NCBI GenBank assembly: GCA_020637775.1
Contig: JACKJV010000003.1
Span: 62,001 to 126,000 of the forward strand
Source of the DNA: Brucellaceae bacterium
GTDB taxonomy: Bacteria; Pseudomonadota; Alphaproteobacteria; Rhizobiales; Rhizobiaceae
Direction of reading: 5' to 3'
Length of the DNA stretch: 64,000 nt
The notes under the pieces: generated by a model
The model's database searches: none
What the model saw: only the letters and a program-made list of their open reading frames with translations
What the model was told of the DNA's origin: nothing
Position numbers and translations under genes: made by a program
In this document: piece by piece, positions 1 to 9,282 of the stretch
Position numbering within the stretch: the first letter of the stretch is position 1
Layout: every line of letters starts with the position of its first letter

Positions 1-1923
1 GAAGGCGGGTTGCTGGCCGCTCTCCCCGGCAGGGGCTGCCGCGGGCGTGTCCGGCTGACCGCCGTTTTCGCCTGCATCGGCATCGGCGGGCGGAAGCGAT
101 GTTTCCCGCAATGTCTTGCCAATGGTTTCGAAGACATGCTGATCGGCGCGTGACAGCCGCTTGCCCGGCCGGTCGCCCGGCCGCTCGCGATGCTGCTCCA
201 GACTGACGATCTTGTCGTTGAGGCGCCGGTTCAGGCTCGTGTCGACGGCAAGCGCGGGCGCTTCTCCGTGAAACGGATCATGCTCCATTTCCGGCAATGT
301 GTCCGGCGCTTCGGAAGCCGGCTCCGGGTGCGCCGGCTCCGGGCTTTCCGCCCCATTCTGCGCATCGTCCGTGCCGGTATCGGTGATTTCCGCCATGGGC
401 GTTTCGCCTTGCGCAAGCACAAGGCCTAGGGCGCCGGGATCCTCGACCGCCTCGCCCGGACGGATCACGCCGAAGCCGCGAAATCCCTCGAAATCCCGCT
501 CGCGGTTGTAGACGGGCAGGGCAGCCAGGTCGACGGGTGCGCGCTTGGCCGTTCCCTGCAGTGGCCAAAGGACACAGCGCCCGGACCACGTGTCGCGCCG
601 TGACAGAAGGCCGGCGATGTCGCCATCCGGGTCGATGCCGAAACGCGCCGCCACGGCTTCGAATGTCTGGCCCAGGATGTCGGACGCGGATGGACCGACA
701 ACAGCACCGAACTCGTCCGAGAGCGCGGTGAAGCAGCCCTGCGCGTCCGTGCGCCAGACGAAGCGGACCGGCTGGGCGGCTTCCGTCTCGGCGACGAATG
801 CCTCTGCCGTTCCTGCATCGCCAGGCTCCTCCGGGGCTTCGCCGGGTGAGGCGGTTTCTTCCGGCTTGCTGGTTCCGCCCTGCTCGAAATACCAGTCGTC
901 ATGCGGGGCAACCGGGGGGCTTGCCCTGTCCGCTGCTTCATTTCGCACGCCCGAATGGTCGCCATCGGTTGCCGCGCCGCCTTCGGCTGCCGGCATGTCA
1001 TCATTGGCCGCCATGTCTTCGTGCAAGGCATCCTGGTCGCCGGGCATGTCATGGCGACGGTCCGCGGCAGCGCCACCAAAGGCCAGCCCGACCATTTCGG
1101 CAATCGTGCGCGGTGTCGCCACGGCCGGCCGGCCGTCCCGGCGCGGCGTTTCGGGAAGAACGTCCTCATGCGTCTCCAAGACAGGCAGGGCCGTTTGCGC
1201 GGCAGTGCCATCGTCTGCCTGCGCGGCCGCTTCGCCCTTGCCGGGTTCCGCTCCCGGTTCCACGGCCAGCAGCAGGTGCAGTGCCGGATCGTCCGTCAGC
1301 CGGGCGAACCCGGCCGGAAGCGGCCCGTGGCGGCTTTCGATCATGCGCTTGACGAGGCGGTCCTCCTCATGGGCCACCGCCTTGACCAGCGCCACCAGCG
1401 TGCCGGGCGCTATGCCGAGCCGGTCAAAATCGCTGGAACATTCGAGGACTTCGCCATTCGCGTCCACGAGCGCGGCATGGTTTTCCTGGCTGGAGAACCC
1501 CGCGACCACCTGCCCGCCTCTGCCGGCCCCGCGCGCTTCGGCCGGTATGGCAAGCAGGATGGCCGGCTCGCCCTGCGGCATGCTCATGCTGCTGGCCTGG
1601 AATGCCACCGTGCGCGAGCCCGTGCCAGTCCCCAGGCGGACCAGCACCGGCATCTCGCGCGCCAGATGCGGAAAACCCCGCAGGCCCTGGATCTGCCGCC
1701 GCGCGATCACGGCAAGGCCGGTTTCCTGTCCGATCGCCTCTTCGAGATCCTGAAAGCCGAAAATCTGCGCCCCGTGGCCATTCGCCCATAGCACCGTGGA
1801 AAGGTCGCTGGACAGGACGACCAGCGCGTCGCCCGATGCCAGGCGCATGCGGACAGCGTCGTTCACGGCAATGTCGAGGAAGGGGTAGACGCCCGTTTCC
1901 ATGTCTGCGGCCCTGCTTTCCAT
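1..1923 (-). CDS. PdhS-like PAS sensor histidine kinase, N-terminal part (runs off window)
   Basis: Reading on the minus strand from an ATG at 1923, the frame stays open to base 1, so 641 codons of a larger protein are present and the kinase core lies outside the window. The first 200 residues begin with a segment of the type YPFLDIA and LVVLSSDLSTVLWANG, typical of PdhS-family cell-cycle kinases that act on DivK in Rhizobiales. A PAS-like segment starting RFVWRTDAQG lies near residue 385. Between them is an Ala/Glu/Asp/Pro-rich linker, probably disordered. A helical FETIGKTLRE stretch near residue 600 resembles the region before the histidine-kinase domains. PdhS identity is by recalled family resemblance; PleC- or DivJ-type relatives are the main alternatives. 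Confidence 0.75.
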   Translation of the reverse strand, partial: MESRAADMETGVYPFLDIAVNDAVRMRLASGDALVVLSSDLSTVLWANGHGAQIFGFQDLEEAIGQETGLAVIARRQIQGLRGFPHLAREMPVLVRLGTGTGSRTVAFQASSMSMPQGEPAILLAIPAEARGAGRGGQVVAGFSSQENHAALVDANGEVLECSSDFDRLGIAPGTLVALVKAVAHEEDRLVKRMIESRHGPLPAGFARLTDDPALHLLLAVEPGAEPGKGEAAAQADDGTAAQTALPVLETHEDVLPETPRRDGRPAVATPRTIAEMVGLAFGGAAADRRHDMPGDQDALHEDMAANDDMPAAEGGAATDGDHSGVRNEAADRASPPVAPHDDWYFEQGGTSKPEETASPGEAPEEPGDAGTAEAFVAETEAAQPVRFVWRTDAQGCFTALSDEFGAVVGPSASDILGQTFEAVAARFGIDPDGDIAGLLSRRDTWSGRCVLWPLQGTAKRAPVDLAALPVYNRERDFEGFRGFGVIRPGEAVEDPGALGLVLAQGETPMAEITDTGTDDAQNGAESPEPAHPEPASEAPDTLPEMEHDPFHGEAPALAVDTSLNRRLNDKIVSLEQHRERPGDRPGKRLSRADQHVFETIGKTLRETSLPPADADAGENGGQPDTPAAAPAGESGQQPAF

Positions 1924-2043
1924 GTCTCCCCGATCCGCGGGAGCTTTACGCTTTCTTAATAATCGCTGGCGCCTGCACCGTCCATGTTTCACCCCGCCCG
2001 GTGGTCCTGCAAACTCCGCAAGTGGTTAATCTGCCTCCAGAAA

Positions 2044-2077
2044 TTGTGCAGTGCAAAATTTATGTTGCAATGCACAA
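2044..2077. promoter_or_regulatory. inverted-repeat operator upstream of the phasin gene
   Basis: Two 13-bp arms, TTGTGCAGTGCAA (2044-2056) and TTGCAATGCACAA (2065-2077), form an inverted repeat with 12 of 13 positions matching and an 8-bp AT-rich spacer. Arm centres are 21 bp apart, two helical turns. The right arm covers the -35 element of the likely promoter. Phasin genes are commonly repressed by PhaR, so this is inferred to be a PhaR-type site; the sequence shows only the repeat. Confidence 0.6.
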
Positions 2078-2092
2078 AAAGATCGCTATATT
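2065..2092 (+). promoter_or_regulatory. predicted sigma-70 promoter of the phasin gene
   Basis: A TTGCAA -35 element (2065-2070) and a TATATT -10 element (2087-2092) are separated by 16 bp, 55 bp upstream of the phasin ATG. The -35 lies inside the right operator arm, the geometry expected for repression. Confidence 0.5.
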
Positions 2093-2146
2093 GAAGCCTA
2101 TCAACACACACCGGCGAGAGCCGGTCAACATTATGAGGATCATGAT

Positions 2147-2599
2147 ATGACCAAGGCTGCAAAGACCGCTGAAACCGTCGAATTCCCGGCTTTTGATGCC
2201 ACCAAGGCCACTGACCAGGTTCGCGCCTTCGCCGAAAAGGGCGTTGAGCAGACCCAGGAAGCCTACGCCAAGATGAAGGCGAACGCCGAGGAAGCCCAGA
2301 AGATGGTTGAAGATTCCATGGAAACCGTCAAGGGCGCCGTCAACACCGTTTCGCTCAAGACCATCGCCGCCATGCGCGCCAATGCCGAGGCCGGCTTCTC
2401 CCACATGGAAGCCCTGCTGGGCGTGAAGTCGCTCTCCGACTTCGTCGAAATGCAGACCGCTTTCGTGCGCAAGCAGACCGAAATGGCCACCGAGCAGGCC
2501 AAGGACATGCAGGCTGCCACGACCAAGGCTGCCGAAGAAATGGCCAAGCCGGCCAAGACCGCCTTCGAAAAGGCCGTCAAGGACTTTAAGGCCGCCTGA
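2147..2599 (+). CDS. phasin family protein
   Basis: This is a 150-residue helical protein rich in Ala, Lys, Glu and Met, with the phasin_2 pattern: an N-terminal F-D-A-T-K-A segment, amphipathic helices with FVRKQTEMATEQAK, and a Lys/Ala-rich end. Phasins coat polyhydroxyalkanoate granules and control their number and surface. The ATG at 2147 follows a GAGG ribosome-binding site. A longer frame from a GTG at 2051 would place the operator inside the coding region and was rejected. The gene is monocistronic: it has its own promoter and operator and a strong terminator at 2684. It implies that the organism stores polyhydroxybutyrate, although no synthase gene is in the window. Confidence 0.85.
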   Translation: MTKAAKTAETVEFPAFDATKATDQVRAFAEKGVEQTQEAYAKMKANAEEAQKMVEDSMETVKGAVNTVSLKTIAAMRANAEAGFSHMEALLGVKSLSDFVEMQTAFVRKQTEMATEQAKDMQAATTKAAEEMAKPAKTAFEKAVKDFKAA

Positions 2600-2683
2600 G
2601 GCGCGCCAACCCTCTTTCCCGCGGCTATCCTCCTCCCGGCCGCTGGGAATGCCGCCCGCCATCCTCCCGGCCGGCGGCACGCG

Positions 2684-2714
2684 AAAAGGCCGGACTGCGC
2701 GTCCGGCCTTTTTT
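2684..2714 (+). terminator. Rho-independent terminator after the phasin gene
   Basis: A perfect stem AAAAGGCCGGAC / GTCCGGCCTTTT with a TGCGC loop is followed by more Ts, 85 bp after the phasin stop. Confidence 0.9.
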
Positions 2715-2800
2715 CGTGGCCGGCATGGCCGAAGCGCCGGATTTGTGCTTGAAACCCGAAGCAAATATGCGTATTGACGCTCCGCCGGCTTCCGGCAAGG

Positions 2801-2877
2801 GCGGTTGTAGCTCAGTTGGTTAGAGCGTTGGATTGTGGCTCCAAAGGTCGGTGGTTCGAATCCACCCAACCGTACCA
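2801..2877 (+). tRNA. tRNA-His (anticodon GTG)
   Basis: This 77-nt gene has a 7-bp acceptor stem (2801-2807 with the CAACCGT strand), a normal D arm, anticodon stem TTGGA/TCCAA around loop TTGTGGC with GTG at 2835-2837, a TTCGAAT T-loop and an encoded CCA end. Confidence 0.95.
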
Positions 2878-2933
2878 TCCCCGTTTTTCATGATCCTGAT
2901 GTGCTGAAGGCGTAGCCGCCGGTTTGGCTGCGC

Positions 2934-4370
2934 TCAGAACAGTTCACCCTGGCGCTTGGCTGGCGGTATCACCGGCGTTTCCTTGCGCTTGCGCGGCCGC
3001 TCCTTGTCGCCGCCGACCGGCCCCAGGGCGCCAGCCCGGATCTGGCCGTCGAAGAACTCGATCGCCAGCGCATCGCCGGAGCGGATGGCGGCGGCACGCG
3101 AAACCGGTCTTCCTTCCGCATCGCGCACAAGCGCGAAACCGCGCTCCAGCGTTCCCTGGTAGGAGAAGGACTTGAGCAGCCGTCCGGCCTGGCTCAACCG
3201 CTCCGACCGCTGCTCCAGCATGCGTGCGGCAAGCCGCGGCAGCGCTGCCTCCAGGCGGGTCTGGTCACGCCGCGCCTGCGCGACGCGTGTTTCCAGCAGG
3301 CCCGGCCGCAGGCGCGCGGATGCGGCCTCGGATTTCGCCCGCTTTCGCTCCACGTTCACGCGCAGCATGCGCGTCAGGTTGAGTGCGGCCTCGTCGAACC
3401 GCCGCCGCGGCATGGCCAGCAACTGGTCGGCTTGGGGCAGGGCGCGCGCCGCCGCCCGCACGGCTTCGCGCTTGCGGTCCATCGCGCGGCGCAATGCGCC
3501 TGACAGCCGCGCCGACAGGTTGGCGAGCGCAGCCTCCAGATCCGCCTTCACCGGAACGGCCATTTCGGCGGCACCCGTCGGCGTCGGCGCGCGCATGTCG
3601 GCGGCCAGGTCGATCAGCGTCCAGTCGGTTTCGTGCCCGACAGCCGAAATCAGCGGAATGTGCGAAGCCGCCGCCGCGCGCACAACGATTTCGTCGTTGA
3701 AGCCCCACAGATCCTCAAGGCTTCCGCCGCCGCGCGCAACGATGATGACGTCAGGCCGGGGAATCGCACCGCCGGGCACAAGCGCGTTGAAGCCGTCGAT
3801 GGCGCGCGCCACGTCCTGCCCGCAGGTATCGCCCTGCACCCGCACCGGCCAGACGATGACATGCAGGGGATAACGGTCGGTGATGCGGTGGATGATGTCG
3901 CGGATCACCGCGCCCGTGGGTGAGGTCACGACGCCGATGACGCGCGGCAGCGATGGCAATGCCTGCTTGCGGGCCGCGTCGAACAGGCCTTCGCCTGCCA
4001 GCTTGCGCTTGCGCTCTTCCAGCAGTGCCATCAGCGCACCGGCGCCCGCCGGCTCCAGGTTCTCGATGACGATCTGGTATTTCGAAGAGCCCGGATAGGT
4101 GGTCAGCTTCCCGGTGGCGATGACCTCCATGCCTTCCTCGGGCTTGAAACGCAGCCGCTGGAAACTGCCACGCCAGATCACCGCCTCGATCCGCGCGCGG
4201 TCGTCCTTGAGCGCGAAATAGGCATGGCCGGAGGCATGCGGCCCGCGATAGCCCGACACTTCGCCGCGAAGGCGCACATGGCCGAAGGCGTCCTCGACCA
4301 CGCGTTTCAGGGCGCCGGAAATCTCCGAGACGGTGAACTCGGCCGCATTGGAAGGTGATTCGTCTGTCAT
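2934..4370 (-). CDS. xseA: exodeoxyribonuclease VII large subunit
   Basis: XseA forms the catalytic subunit of exonuclease VII, which degrades single-stranded DNA in both directions with XseB. The 478-residue product has the N-terminal OB-fold with [18 protein letters not shown] and [21 protein letters not shown], then the catalytic domain with [33 protein letters not shown] and SAVGHETD motifs, and a long coiled-coil C-terminus. Length is normal. An upstream extension of the frame is rejected because the family begins close to the chosen ATG. xseB is not adjacent. The C-terminus is basic ([16 protein letters not shown]). Confidence 0.95.
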   Translation of the reverse strand: MTDESPSNAAEFTVSEISGALKRVVEDAFGHVRLRGEVSGYRGPHASGHAYFALKDDRARIEAVIWRGSFQRLRFKPEEGMEVIATGKLTTYPGSSKYQIVIENLEPAGAGALMALLEERKRKLAGEGLFDAARKQALPSLPRVIGVVTSPTGAVIRDIIHRITDRYPLHVIVWPVRVQGDTCGQDVARAIDGFNALVPGGAIPRPDVIIVARGGGSLEDLWGFNDEIVVRAAAASHIPLISAVGHETDWTLIDLAADMRAPTPTGAAEMAVPVKADLEAALANLSARLSGALRRAMDRKREAVRAAARALPQADQLLAMPRRRFDEAALNLTRMLRVNVERKRAKSEAASARLRPGLLETRVAQARRDQTRLEAALPRLAARMLEQRSERLSQAGRLLKSFSYQGTLERGFALVRDAEGRPVSRAAAIRSGDALAIEFFDGQIRAGALGPVGGDKERPRKRKETPVIPPAKRQGELF

Positions 4371-4411
4371 GGGCGCATTGGGCTTTCGGGCTGGCGAGGA
4401 GTCAACCCGGC

Positions 4412-5371
4412 CTACCAGCCTGCCAGCATGTGGCCGGGCCGCAGGCGCGGCACGCGAAGGCCGCCATTGGCAGCCTGCATGTCCGGCTGGCCAAGCCCCA
4501 GCGCGCCGGGCACCGACAGGTTGTCGAGGCTTTCGCCGATATGCCTGGCCAGCGCATCCACCAGCGCCGGATGGCGGGTGCGCCCGCGCAGGATGGCAAT
4601 GCCCGTCTCGCCCAGCGACAGGAACCCGTCGCTCTCGCCCAGCACCCGCATGCCCGGCCGCAGCGCACATTCGGGCAGCAGCGAAACCGCCTGGCCGGAA
4701 AGCACGGCCGCCGCGATGACCGTGGCCGACCAGCTGTTGAAGATGAAACGATGGTCCCGGCCCATGGCGTCCAGCACTTCCACCGCCCGCTGCCGCCATT
4801 TGCAGGATGGCCGCCCCGCAGCCAGCGGCAGGACCGGTTCCTCATGCGTGGCATGGGCGGCGCTCGTCACCCAGAGCAAGGGCTCCCGGCGCACGATTTC
4901 CATGCTGCCATCGCCCTCGGTCTGCGAGATGAGCGCAATGTCCAGATGCCCGCGCCGCACATGCTCGATCAGCCCGTAGGTCGGTTCGCAAAGCACGGTG
5001 AGTTCCACCTTGGGGTTCGACCGGGTGAAACGCCCGACGATCTCCGGCAGAAACCGCTCCGCATAGTCGTCCGGCACGCCGATCTGCACATGGCCGGCCA
5101 ACTGGTTGTCATCAAAGGCGGCCAGCGTCTCGTTGTTGAGTTGCACAAGCCGGCGCGCATAGGCCGTCAGCCGTTCGCCGTCCTCGGTAAGGCGGTTCAT
5201 GCGCCCGTCCTTCTCGAAAAGCGGTTTGCCGACGCGCTCTTCCAGCTTGCGCATCTGCATCGAGACCGCCGATTGCGTGCGGTGGACGATCTGTGATGCC
5301 TCGGTGAAGGACCCGGTTTCGGCAATGGCGAGAAAGGTACGGAGCTGGTCCAGATCGAGTGCGGCGGCCAT
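4412..5371 (-). CDS. LysR family transcriptional regulator
   Basis: A 319-residue LysR-type regulator. It has an N-terminal winged helix (residues 5-64, [39 protein letters not shown]) followed by a substrate-binding domain. It is transcribed divergently from the DUF1127 gene at 5556, sharing a 184-bp intergenic region with a GATTAG/CTAATC inverted repeat that could be its own site. The effector cannot be told from the sequence. The ATG at 5371 starts the HTH at the usual distance. Confidence 0.9.
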   Translation of the reverse strand: MAAALDLDQLRTFLAIAETGSFTEASQIVHRTQSAVSMQMRKLEERVGKPLFEKDGRMNRLTEDGERLTAYARRLVQLNNETLAAFDDNQLAGHVQIGVPDDYAERFLPEIVGRFTRSNPKVELTVLCEPTYGLIEHVRRGHLDIALISQTEGDGSMEIVRREPLLWVTSAAHATHEEPVLPLAAGRPSCKWRQRAVEVLDAMGRDHRFIFNSWSATVIAAAVLSGQAVSLLPECALRPGMRVLGESDGFLSLGETGIAILRGRTRHPALVDALARHIGESLDNLSVPGALGLGQPDMQAANGGLRVPRLRPGHMLAGW

Positions 5372-5403
5372 GGCATGTTCCCATCAACAATTCTGAAGGA
5401 TAA

Positions 5404-5429
5404 GATTAGAAACATTCGTTCGACTAATC
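5404..5429. promoter_or_regulatory. inverted repeat between LysR and DUF1127 genes
   Basis: GATTAG (5404-5409) and CTAATC (5424-5429) are perfect inverted arms separated by 14 bp in an otherwise AT-rich patch just upstream of the LysR start. LysR regulators usually bind interrupted dyads in such divergent regions, so it is a candidate operator. Confidence 0.4.
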
Positions 5430-5555
5430 AATTGCCGTGACGCATGATGCTGACATTCCGGACTGACCGGTCGACACACATGCCGCGAGCATCCCGCTTC
5501 GCGCCACGTCTTGCCGTTGGCCGGATTGCCGGATTTACCGAGAGGAGTCGAAGAG

Positions 5556-5849
5556 ATGACTGCGCTGCAACACACTGCCCATGCTTCCACCCGCCTGGCC
5601 GCCCTCGCAGGCGTTGCCACGCGCGCCGGTGCGGCCGTGGCGGCGCTGGCCCGAAATTGGCGCAACCGCATCCGTCTGGCCGAACTGTCCGGCCTGACCG
5701 ATCGCGAACTGGCTGACATCGGCATAACCCGTGGCGACCTGTTCGAGGCCGGCGGCAGCCGCTGGAACGAGGATCCGACGCGCCGCCTTTCCGCGCTGCG
5801 AGACGAACGCCTCTATCTGGCCGAAATGGCTGCGCGCCAGGTTCACTGA
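5556..5849 (+). CDS. DUF1127 domain-containing protein
   Basis: This is a small, basic 97-residue protein whose middle carries the DUF1127 signature (IRLAELSGLTDRELADIGITRGDL). DUF1127 proteins are abundant in Alphaproteobacteria; some bind RNA or influence phosphate, carbon or small-RNA metabolism. The ATG at 5556 follows AGAGGAG at 5541-5547; an earlier start at 5511 lacks such a site. It is divergent from the LysR gene and is followed by a strong terminator, so it is probably a monocistronic target of that regulator. Confidence 0.85.
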   Translation: MTALQHTAHASTRLAALAGVATRAGAAVAALARNWRNRIRLAELSGLTDRELADIGITRGDLFEAGGSRWNEDPTRRLSALRDERLYLAEMAARQVH

Positions 5850-5929
5850 GACCCAATGGCAAATCCCGCGGGCGCTGCGCAACTCCCATGACCGCAGGCC
5901 GGATCCCCTCCGGCAAGGCCCGCGCACCT

Positions 5930-5962
5930 GACCCGGCCGTCCCCCCGCGGCCGGGTCTTTTT
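5930..5962 (+). terminator. Rho-independent terminator after DUF1127
   Basis: Perfect 10-bp arms GACCCGGCCG and CGGCCGGGTC around an 8-nt loop are followed by five Ts. It also separates the convergent DUF937 gene. Confidence 0.9.
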
Positions 5963-5982
5963 CCAGGATTTGCCGCAGGCTG

Positions 5983-6909
5983 TCAGCGCGGGCGGTCCAT
6001 GCCCTTCAGGAACTGGTCGAAAATGCTTTCGACATTGCGCTGGTATTCGTCGCGGGCGCGCCGGCCACTTTCGAACATCTCGCCGAAAATCGTGTCATAC
6101 GGATTCTGCGCCTTGTCGGCGGAACCGCTGTCCCCGGCCGGTTGCCGGCCGCCCCCGGTTTGGCCGCCCCCGGTCTGGCCGCCCATGCCGCCGCCTTGCG
6201 CGCTGCGCAGGAAATCCTCGAAAATGCGGCCGAACGGATTGTCGGTCATCGGATTTTGCGGGCGTTCGGCCTGCGGCTGTTTCTGGCCGCCGCCCATCAT
6301 GGTCTCCAGCATCTTGCCGAAGGGATTGTCGAACGGGTTTTGCGGCTCCGCGCGCGGCGTGCGGTGCTGCTGCTGGCCGCGCGTCCACATGTCGGTGCCC
6401 TGTCGCATCATTTCCGCGATGACATCGCCGATTGGGTTGGCGCCTGAGCCGAAACCGCCTGCGCCGAAACCGGCCTGCGGCGCCGCCTGGCCGGTGGTCT
6501 GCCGGTAGAGCCCTCCCATGATCAGGTTGGCGAGGACGGGAAGCATCTGCTTGTAGATTTCCTGGCCGATCCCGGTGGCCGCCTCGGCCTGTTTCGCGAT
6601 GGCCCGGCTGACCTCGGGCGAGCCGAACAGATGGCCGAGAATGCCGTTGCCGTTGTGCACACCCTGCGGCTGGAAGGCGGCCTGCATGTCTTCCCAGTAG
6701 CGCGCATGCTGGCCTGTCGCCAGTGCATTGAGGAAGTTGGCGACGCCGAACGGATCGGAGGCATTGCGCTTGAGCCCTTCGGAGAAGGCGGGCATCAGCG
6801 CTTCCATTGCCTTGGCAGTCTGCTCCTGGGACAACTGGAACTGGCGCGCCATCTGCTGCACGGCCTCGCCGTTCTGCATGTTGAGCATCATGTCGAGCAA
6901 CGGGGCCAT
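5983..6909 (-). CDS. DUF937 domain-containing protein
   Basis: This 308-residue protein starts with the DUF937 pattern MAPLLDMMLNMQNGEAVQQMARQ, continues with a helical region (LMPAFSEGLKRN), then changes to a low-complexity tail rich in Gly, Gln, Pro and Asn from about residue 160. That tail has repeated F-G-x-M/I segments (DNPFGKMLETMMGGG, DNPFGRIFEDFL, DTIFGEMFESG). DUF937 resembles YidB-like proteins of unknown function. There is no signal peptide. The repeated F-G segments look like short interaction motifs in a disordered tail, which is an inference. Confidence 0.8.
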   Translation of the reverse strand: MAPLLDMMLNMQNGEAVQQMARQFQLSQEQTAKAMEALMPAFSEGLKRNASDPFGVANFLNALATGQHARYWEDMQAAFQPQGVHNGNGILGHLFGSPEVSRAIAKQAEAATGIGQEIYKQMLPVLANLIMGGLYRQTTGQAAPQAGFGAGGFGSGANPIGDVIAEMMRQGTDMWTRGQQQHRTPRAEPQNPFDNPFGKMLETMMGGGQKQPQAERPQNPMTDNPFGRIFEDFLRSAQGGGMGGQTGGGQTGGGRQPAGDSGSADKAQNPYDTIFGEMFESGRRARDEYQRNVESIFDQFLKGMDRPR

Positions 6910-7009
6910 GGCAATTCCTCCTTGCCGTTTGAATCGTCAGACAAGGCTAGCCCGTTTGCGCGCCGCGAACAAACGGGAAGATGGTTGCAGGAACAGGCCG
7001 CGGTGACGC

Positions 7010-8383
7010 TCAGTAGGCGTATTCGGTGAACAGGGGCTCGACCGAATGGTCCCAGCGCGTATGCCAGGCGGCCAGCATTTCCTGCGCGTCGGTCGTCCCG
7101 CGCGCCACGATTTCCTCGAGCGGGGCCAGGAAATGCGCCTCGTCGAAACCGTCGACGTTCAGCCGGTTGCGGTTCTTGAGGCCGAGCCGCGAGATTTCCA
7201 GCACGTCGCGGGCGATCATGTGCAGGCTGCGTCCGGCGATCCCGCTGTCCAGCCCGCTGGTCGGTGCGCTGTCGCGCAGCGCCTGCGTTTCCGCCACCGT
7301 CCAGTCCTTGACGAGGGCTTCCGCAGCGTCGAGCGCCTCGCCATCATAGAGCAACCCGACCCAGAAGGCCGGCAGCGCGCAAATGCGCCGCCAGGGTCCG
7401 CCATCCGCGCCGCGCATTTCGAGGAAGCGTTTCAGCCGGACATCCGGAAACAGGGTCGACAGATGGTTGGTCCAGTCGCCCATGGTCGGTATCGGGTTCG
7501 TGATCCGGCCCTTCAGGGCGCCATCCATGAACTGGCGGAATGTCACGTCCGTTGCATCGTGATAGCGCCCGTCGCGGATAATGAAATACATCGGCACGTC
7601 GAGCGCCCATTCGGCATAGTCGGCAAAGCCGAAATCGCTGGAAAAGACGAAGGGCAGCAGGCCGGAGCGCTGGTTGTCGACGTCGCGCCAGATGTCGCCG
7701 CGCCAGCTTTGCAGGCCGTTCGGCGCGCCCTCGGTAAACGGCGAGGAGGCGAAGAGGACCGTGGCCAGCGGCTGCAGCTTCATCGAGACCTGCATCTTGC
7801 GGCGCATGTCGGTTTCGCTGTCGAAATCCAGGTTCACCTGGATCGTGCAGGTCCGGTACATCATGTCGAGGCCCTGACTGCCGACCTTGGGCATGTAGCC
7901 TGTCATGATGTCATAGCGCGACTTCGGCATGCGCGGCGTCTCCGCCAGCGTCCATTTCGGGCTTGCGCCCATGCCGAGGAAGCGGATGCCGAGCGGCTCG
8001 GCGATTTCGCGCACCTGCGCCAGATGGGCATTGCCCTCCCGGCATGTCTGATGGATGGTCTCCAGTGGCGCGCCCGACAGTTCGAACTGCCCGCCCGGTT
8101 CCAGGCTGATTGCGCCCTGGCCCGTTGGTTCGACGAGCCCGATGATATGGCCGGCGTCGATGATCGGTTCCCAGCCCAGCTTTTCGCGCATACCCTCCAG
8201 GATGGCGCGGATTCCATTGTCGCCGCCATAGGGGACCGGCCGGTTGCCGTCCACGTAGAAGGGGAATTTCTCGTGCTCGGTGCCGATGCGCCAGTCTTCC
8301 GGCGGCTTGCAGCCGGCTTCCATCCAGCCGACCATGTCGGCAAAACCGTCAAGCGGCCTTTCGTCAGTCGTGTCCCGCGCCAT
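7010..8383 (-). CDS. gshA: glutamate-cysteine ligase
   Basis: This enzyme ligates glutamate and cysteine with ATP, the first step of glutathione synthesis in the cytoplasm. The 457-residue product is of the plant/alphaproteobacterial type, with RIGTEHEKFPFYVDGNRPVPYGG near residue 37, GLVEPTGQGAISLEPGGQFELSGAP near residue 96, and MYRTCTIQVNLDFDSE. Length is as expected. It lies 130 bp after rsmE on the same strand. That order recurs in rhizobial genomes, so co-transcription is likely. Confidence 0.95.
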   Translation of the reverse strand: MARDTTDERPLDGFADMVGWMEAGCKPPEDWRIGTEHEKFPFYVDGNRPVPYGGDNGIRAILEGMREKLGWEPIIDAGHIIGLVEPTGQGAISLEPGGQFELSGAPLETIHQTCREGNAHLAQVREIAEPLGIRFLGMGASPKWTLAETPRMPKSRYDIMTGYMPKVGSQGLDMMYRTCTIQVNLDFDSETDMRRKMQVSMKLQPLATVLFASSPFTEGAPNGLQSWRGDIWRDVDNQRSGLLPFVFSSDFGFADYAEWALDVPMYFIIRDGRYHDATDVTFRQFMDGALKGRITNPIPTMGDWTNHLSTLFPDVRLKRFLEMRGADGGPWRRICALPAFWVGLLYDGEALDAAEALVKDWTVAETQALRDSAPTSGLDSGIAGRSLHMIARDVLEISRLGLKNRNRLNVDGFDEAHFLAPLEEIVARGTTDAQEMLAAWHTRWDHSVEPLFTEYAY

Positions 8384-8513
8384 GCAACGCCGTCCTTCTC
8401 AATTCGCACACGGGCGCGGGCGCGCCGCGTCGTCGAGGCGCATCAATGGACGAGAAGGGCAGGGCTGATCAAGCGAAAAGTCCTGAACGCCACGTCAACA
8501 GATATTGAAGCGG

Positions 8514-9251
8514 TCATGTCCAGTCGCCGCGCGCCGCCTGCAGCACGGCCATTGCCGCAACGGCGGCCGTGTCGGCGCGCAGGATACGCGGACCCAGCGG
8601 AATGGCGGTCACGAAGTCGAGCGCATGCAATTGCCGCCGCTCTTCCTCCGAAAACCCGCCCTCGGGTCCGATGAGAAGGCCGAACCGGGGCTCGGCCAGG
8701 TTCTGAAGAATGGGCATGGGATTGTTGCCCTGCGCGGCCTCGTCGCAGAAGACGAGACGGCGCCCCCCCTCCCAGGTGGCAAGCAGCCGGTCCAGTTTCA
8801 CCGGTTCCAGCACCTGCGCAATGGAAAGGATGCCGCATTGCTCGGCCGCTTCCACCGCATTGGCCCGCATGCGCTCCAGACCGGGCTTGTGCACCTGCGT
8901 ATGCTGGGTGATCACCGGTTGCAGCACGCCCGCGCCCATTTCCACGGCCTTCTGCACCATGTAGTCGAGCCGCCCGGCCTTCAGCGGTGCAAAGCAATAG
9001 ACGAGATCGCACGGCTCCGGTTGCGGCCGCGTCTGCGCCGCCAGCGTGATCTGCGCGCGCTTCTTGCCAGCCCGCGTGACATGGGCCAGCCACTCGCCGT
9101 CGCGCCCGTTGAACACCAGCAGTTCCGCGCCGTCGGCCAGCCGCAGCACGTTCAGCAGGTAGTTCGATTGCTGCGAATCGGCATCGACCACGATGCCGCC
9201 GGCCAGGGCGGTGTCGAGGAACAGGCGGGGAAGCTTGTAATTGGCGCGCAT
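8514..9251 (-). CDS. rsmE: 16S rRNA (uracil-1498 N3)-methyltransferase
   Basis: RsmE methylates N3 of U1498 in 16S rRNA. The 245-residue product has an N-terminal PUA-like part ([30 protein letters not shown]) and a SPOUT knot with [16 protein letters not shown] and [20 protein letters not shown], the two conserved S-adenosylmethionine-binding segments. Start and length are normal. It lies 31 bp after the CxxC protein gene and upstream of gshA, all on the minus strand. Confidence 0.95.
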   Translation of the reverse strand: MRANYKLPRLFLDTALAGGIVVDADSQQSNYLLNVLRLADGAELLVFNGRDGEWLAHVTRAGKKRAQITLAAQTRPQPEPCDLVYCFAPLKAGRLDYMVQKAVEMGAGVLQPVITQHTQVHKPGLERMRANAVEAAEQCGILSIAQVLEPVKLDRLLATWEGGRRLVFCDEAAQGNNPMPILQNLAEPRFGLLIGPEGGFSEEERRQLHALDFVTAIPLGPRILRADTAAVAAMAVLQAARGDWT

Positions 9252-9282
9252 GGCAGATGGATGACCGAGGAGGCGGCCGGGG

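Noticed and set aside
545..1753. Plus-strand frames of 296-402 codons in the first 1.8 kb
   Set aside because: The opposite strand is open from 1923 to base 1 with PdhS-type sequence, so the plus frames are shadows.
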